NCBI GenBank assembly: GCA_964402955.1
Contig: CAYOEZ010000243.1
Coordinates: forward strand, 1 to 6,728
Reading direction: 5' to 3'
Origin: CAYOEZ01 sp964402955
Lineage (GTDB): Bacteria > Chloroflexota > DTOL01 > DAOUCN01
Length of the DNA: 6,728 nucleotides
Positions 5,958-6,728 of this stretch are shown piece after piece. A model generated the notes under the pieces. That model saw only the letters and a program-made list of their open reading frames with translations. It was not told the DNA's origin and ran no database searches. Within the stretch, counting starts at the first letter, position 1. The number at the start of each line of letters is the position of its first letter. A program made the position numbers and the translations under genes.

Positions 5958-6083
5958 TCCACCCGCTGTGACGACTGTACAGGTGTCGCACAGGTTGCAT
6001 CACCACAGCCTGCCCGGCGAACATGCCGTTCGCTTTTCCAGAAGCCCGTATGCTCCACACACAAGAAAAGGAGAGTGCAATGA
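5937..6083 (+). CDS. Possible 48-codon small ORF with CxxC, overlapping the binding-protein start
   Basis: An ATG-ATG pair at 5937 and 5940 opens 48 codons ending in TGA at 6081-6083, which overlaps the next ATG (6080) as ATGA. AGGGGG (5929-5934) lies 5 nt before the second ATG. The product would be basic and hydrophilic, with Cys-Asp-Asp-Cys at residues 11-14, further Cys at 30 and 39, His at 42, and a Lys/Arg-rich end that simply encodes the next gene's Shine-Dalgarno. I recognise no family. An open frame of this length is not rare by chance in GC-rich DNA. The start signals and the exact overlap make it worth recording as a leader ORF or tiny metal-binding protein candidate, not as an established gene. 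Confidence 0.25.
   Translation: MMDHKGVSTRCDDCTGVAQVASPQPARRTCRSLFQKPVCSTHKKRRVQ
5966..5993 (+). other. Bulged hairpin in the leader of the binding-protein gene
   Basis: CTGTG (5966-5970) pairs with CACAG (5989-5993), and CGAC (5972-5975) pairs with GTCG (5985-5988), with A5971 bulged and a 9-nt loop that includes TGTACA. No T-run follows. It may be an RNA structure or a DNA inverted repeat; its role is unknown. Confidence 0.35.
6017..6037 (+). terminator. Candidate intrinsic terminator after the lacI-type gene
   Basis: GCGAAC (6017-6022) pairs with GTTCGC (6028-6033) around a 5-nt loop, followed directly by TTTT (6034-6037). The stem is short and the T-run brief, so it may be partial. It ends only 42 nt before the binding-protein ATG. 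A promoter placed before it would have to read through it, and I see no convincing promoter after it. It could therefore act as an attenuator between the repressor and the transporter. Confidence 0.45.
6068..6075 (+). promoter_or_regulatory. Ribosome binding site of the binding-protein gene
   Basis: AAGGAGAG contains the AGGAG core at 6069-6073, 6 nt before the ATG at 6080. It is a strong Shine-Dalgarno and fixes the start that gives a complete lipoprotein signal peptide. Confidence 0.85.
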
Positions 6084-6728
6084 GTAGGAAACTCAATCGT
6101 CGCCAGTTTTTGACGATCGGCGGCACGGTTGCCGCCGCCTCGGTGTTGGCTGCATGTGGCGCAACGCCGACACCCACGGCCGTTCCGACGGCCACCAAGG
6201 CGCCGGCTGCAGCGCCCACCGCTGCACCCGCAGCTCCGACGGCTGCCCCGGCCACAGCCACCGCTGCTCCCGTCGCCGCCAAGTACAAGGAAGCTCCCGC
6301 TCTGGCCGACCTGGTGAAGGCCGGCAAGCTGCCCGCGGTCGATCAGCGCTTGCCCGCCACCCCCTTTGTCCTCAAGCCGGTCGAGAAAGTTGGCAAGTAT
6401 GGCGGCACCTGGCGCACAGCCCTGCGTGGCGGCGCTGACAACGCCTGGCTGACGCGCGTGATCGGCTATGACTACTTGGTGCGGTGGGACCGCGATTGGA
6501 CAGCAGTCATCCCCTGTGTCGCCGAATCATACACGGCCAGCGCGGACGCTACCGAGTACACGTGGAAGCTGCGCAAGGGCATGAAATGGTCCGACGGCGC
6601 CCTGTTCACGGCTGACGACGTCGTCTTCTACTTCACCGATGTGCTGGCCAACAAGGAACTCACGCCGGCCGTTGGCGGCTCGTGGGCGGCCGGAGGCAAG
6701 TACGCCACGGCGACCAAGGTGGATGACA
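6080..6728 (+). CDS. ABC transporter solute-binding lipoprotein, family 5 (N-terminal part)
   Basis: The frame is open from ATG 6080 to the window end (216 codons), so only the first third or so of a typical 550-650-residue protein is present. It would capture an oligosaccharide or oligopeptide outside the membrane and hand it to an ABC permease. The signal region carries a twin-arginine-like NRRQFLT (6-12), a hydrophobic stretch and the lipobox Leu-Ala-Ala-Cys (23-26), so Cys26 is the lipidated residue. A Pro/Ala/Thr-rich linker runs to about residue 67. The SBP_bac_5 fold then begins, with the signature KLRKGMKWSDGALFTADDVV (163-182). Location next to a LacI-type regulator favours a sugar ligand, although the fold family is best known for peptides. 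A strong Shine-Dalgarno supports the start. Permease and ATPase genes presumably follow beyond the window. Confidence 0.92.
   Translation, partial: MSRKLNRRQFLTIGGTVAAASVLAACGATPTPTAVPTATKAPAAAPTAAPAAPTAAPATATAAPVAAKYKEAPALADLVKAGKLPAVDQRLPATPFVLKPVEKVGKYGGTWRTALRGGADNAWLTRVIGYDYLVRWDRDWTAVIPCVAESYTASADATEYTWKLRKGMKWSDGALFTADDVVFYFTDVLANKELTPAVGGSWAAGGKYATATKVDD

Noticed and set aside
6160..6285. Repetitive GCC/GCN-CCN tract that could be taken for a DNA repeat array
   Set aside because: It encodes the Pro/Ala/Thr linker typical after the lipobox in such lipoproteins; the units are irregular and no CRISPR-like spacing is present.
5785..6327. Minus-strand open frame (180 codons) with an Ala/Gly/Val-rich stretch
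   Set aside because: The low-complexity stretch is the reverse reading of the Pro/Ala/Thr linker of the binding protein, so it is a shadow.

Overview
The window looks like a piece of a moderately GC-rich bacterial chromosome, most probably from a Chloroflexota (Anaerolineae/Caldilinea-like) organism. This is an inference from gene content, not from a marker gene. The supporting signs are a DUF948-like plus YtxH pair, a lipoprotein with a long Pro/Ala/Thr linker after its lipobox, a family-5 solute-binding protein paired with a LacI-type repressor, and GAGCGCTC-centred operators. All genes read rightward.

Region 1 (1-592) is a small envelope/stress module. It holds the 3' end of a DUF948/YtxG-like membrane gene, then a YtxH-like gene 2 nt downstream, then two hairpins of which the second may terminate transcription.

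Region 2 (618-4605) is a tightly packed operon. It encodes a SigB/SigF/SigG-type sigma factor, a GT2 glycosyltransferase, a second GT2 glycosyltransferase of rhamnosyltransferase type with a TTG start, and a WbaP/WcaJ-like polyprenyl-phosphate sugar-1-phosphate transferase. The sigma/GT and GT/transferase junctions are 4-nt ATGA overlaps. The transferase would load the first sugar onto undecaprenyl phosphate and the GT2 enzymes would extend it. Together they suggest a cell-surface polysaccharide or glycan pathway co-expressed with a stress-type sigma factor. No flippase, polymerase, anti-sigma factor or anti-anti-sigma factor is in the window.

Region 3 (4602-6728) is a sugar-uptake control unit. 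A near-consensus housekeeping promoter (TTGACA, 17 nt, TGC-TATATT) begins inside the stop codon of the transferase gene. An operator-like palindrome lies just after its predicted start site, and a second, perfect 22-bp palindrome lies directly before the lacI-type gene, so autorepression is likely. The repressor is followed by a structured 164-nt gap and then the 5' part of a lipoprotein solute-binding protein of an ABC importer (family 5), cut off by the window end. The gap contains a possible 48-codon cysteine-containing small ORF whose stop overlaps the binding-protein start (ATGA) and which runs across a possible terminator hairpin. This is the least expected observation and is presented as a hypothesis.
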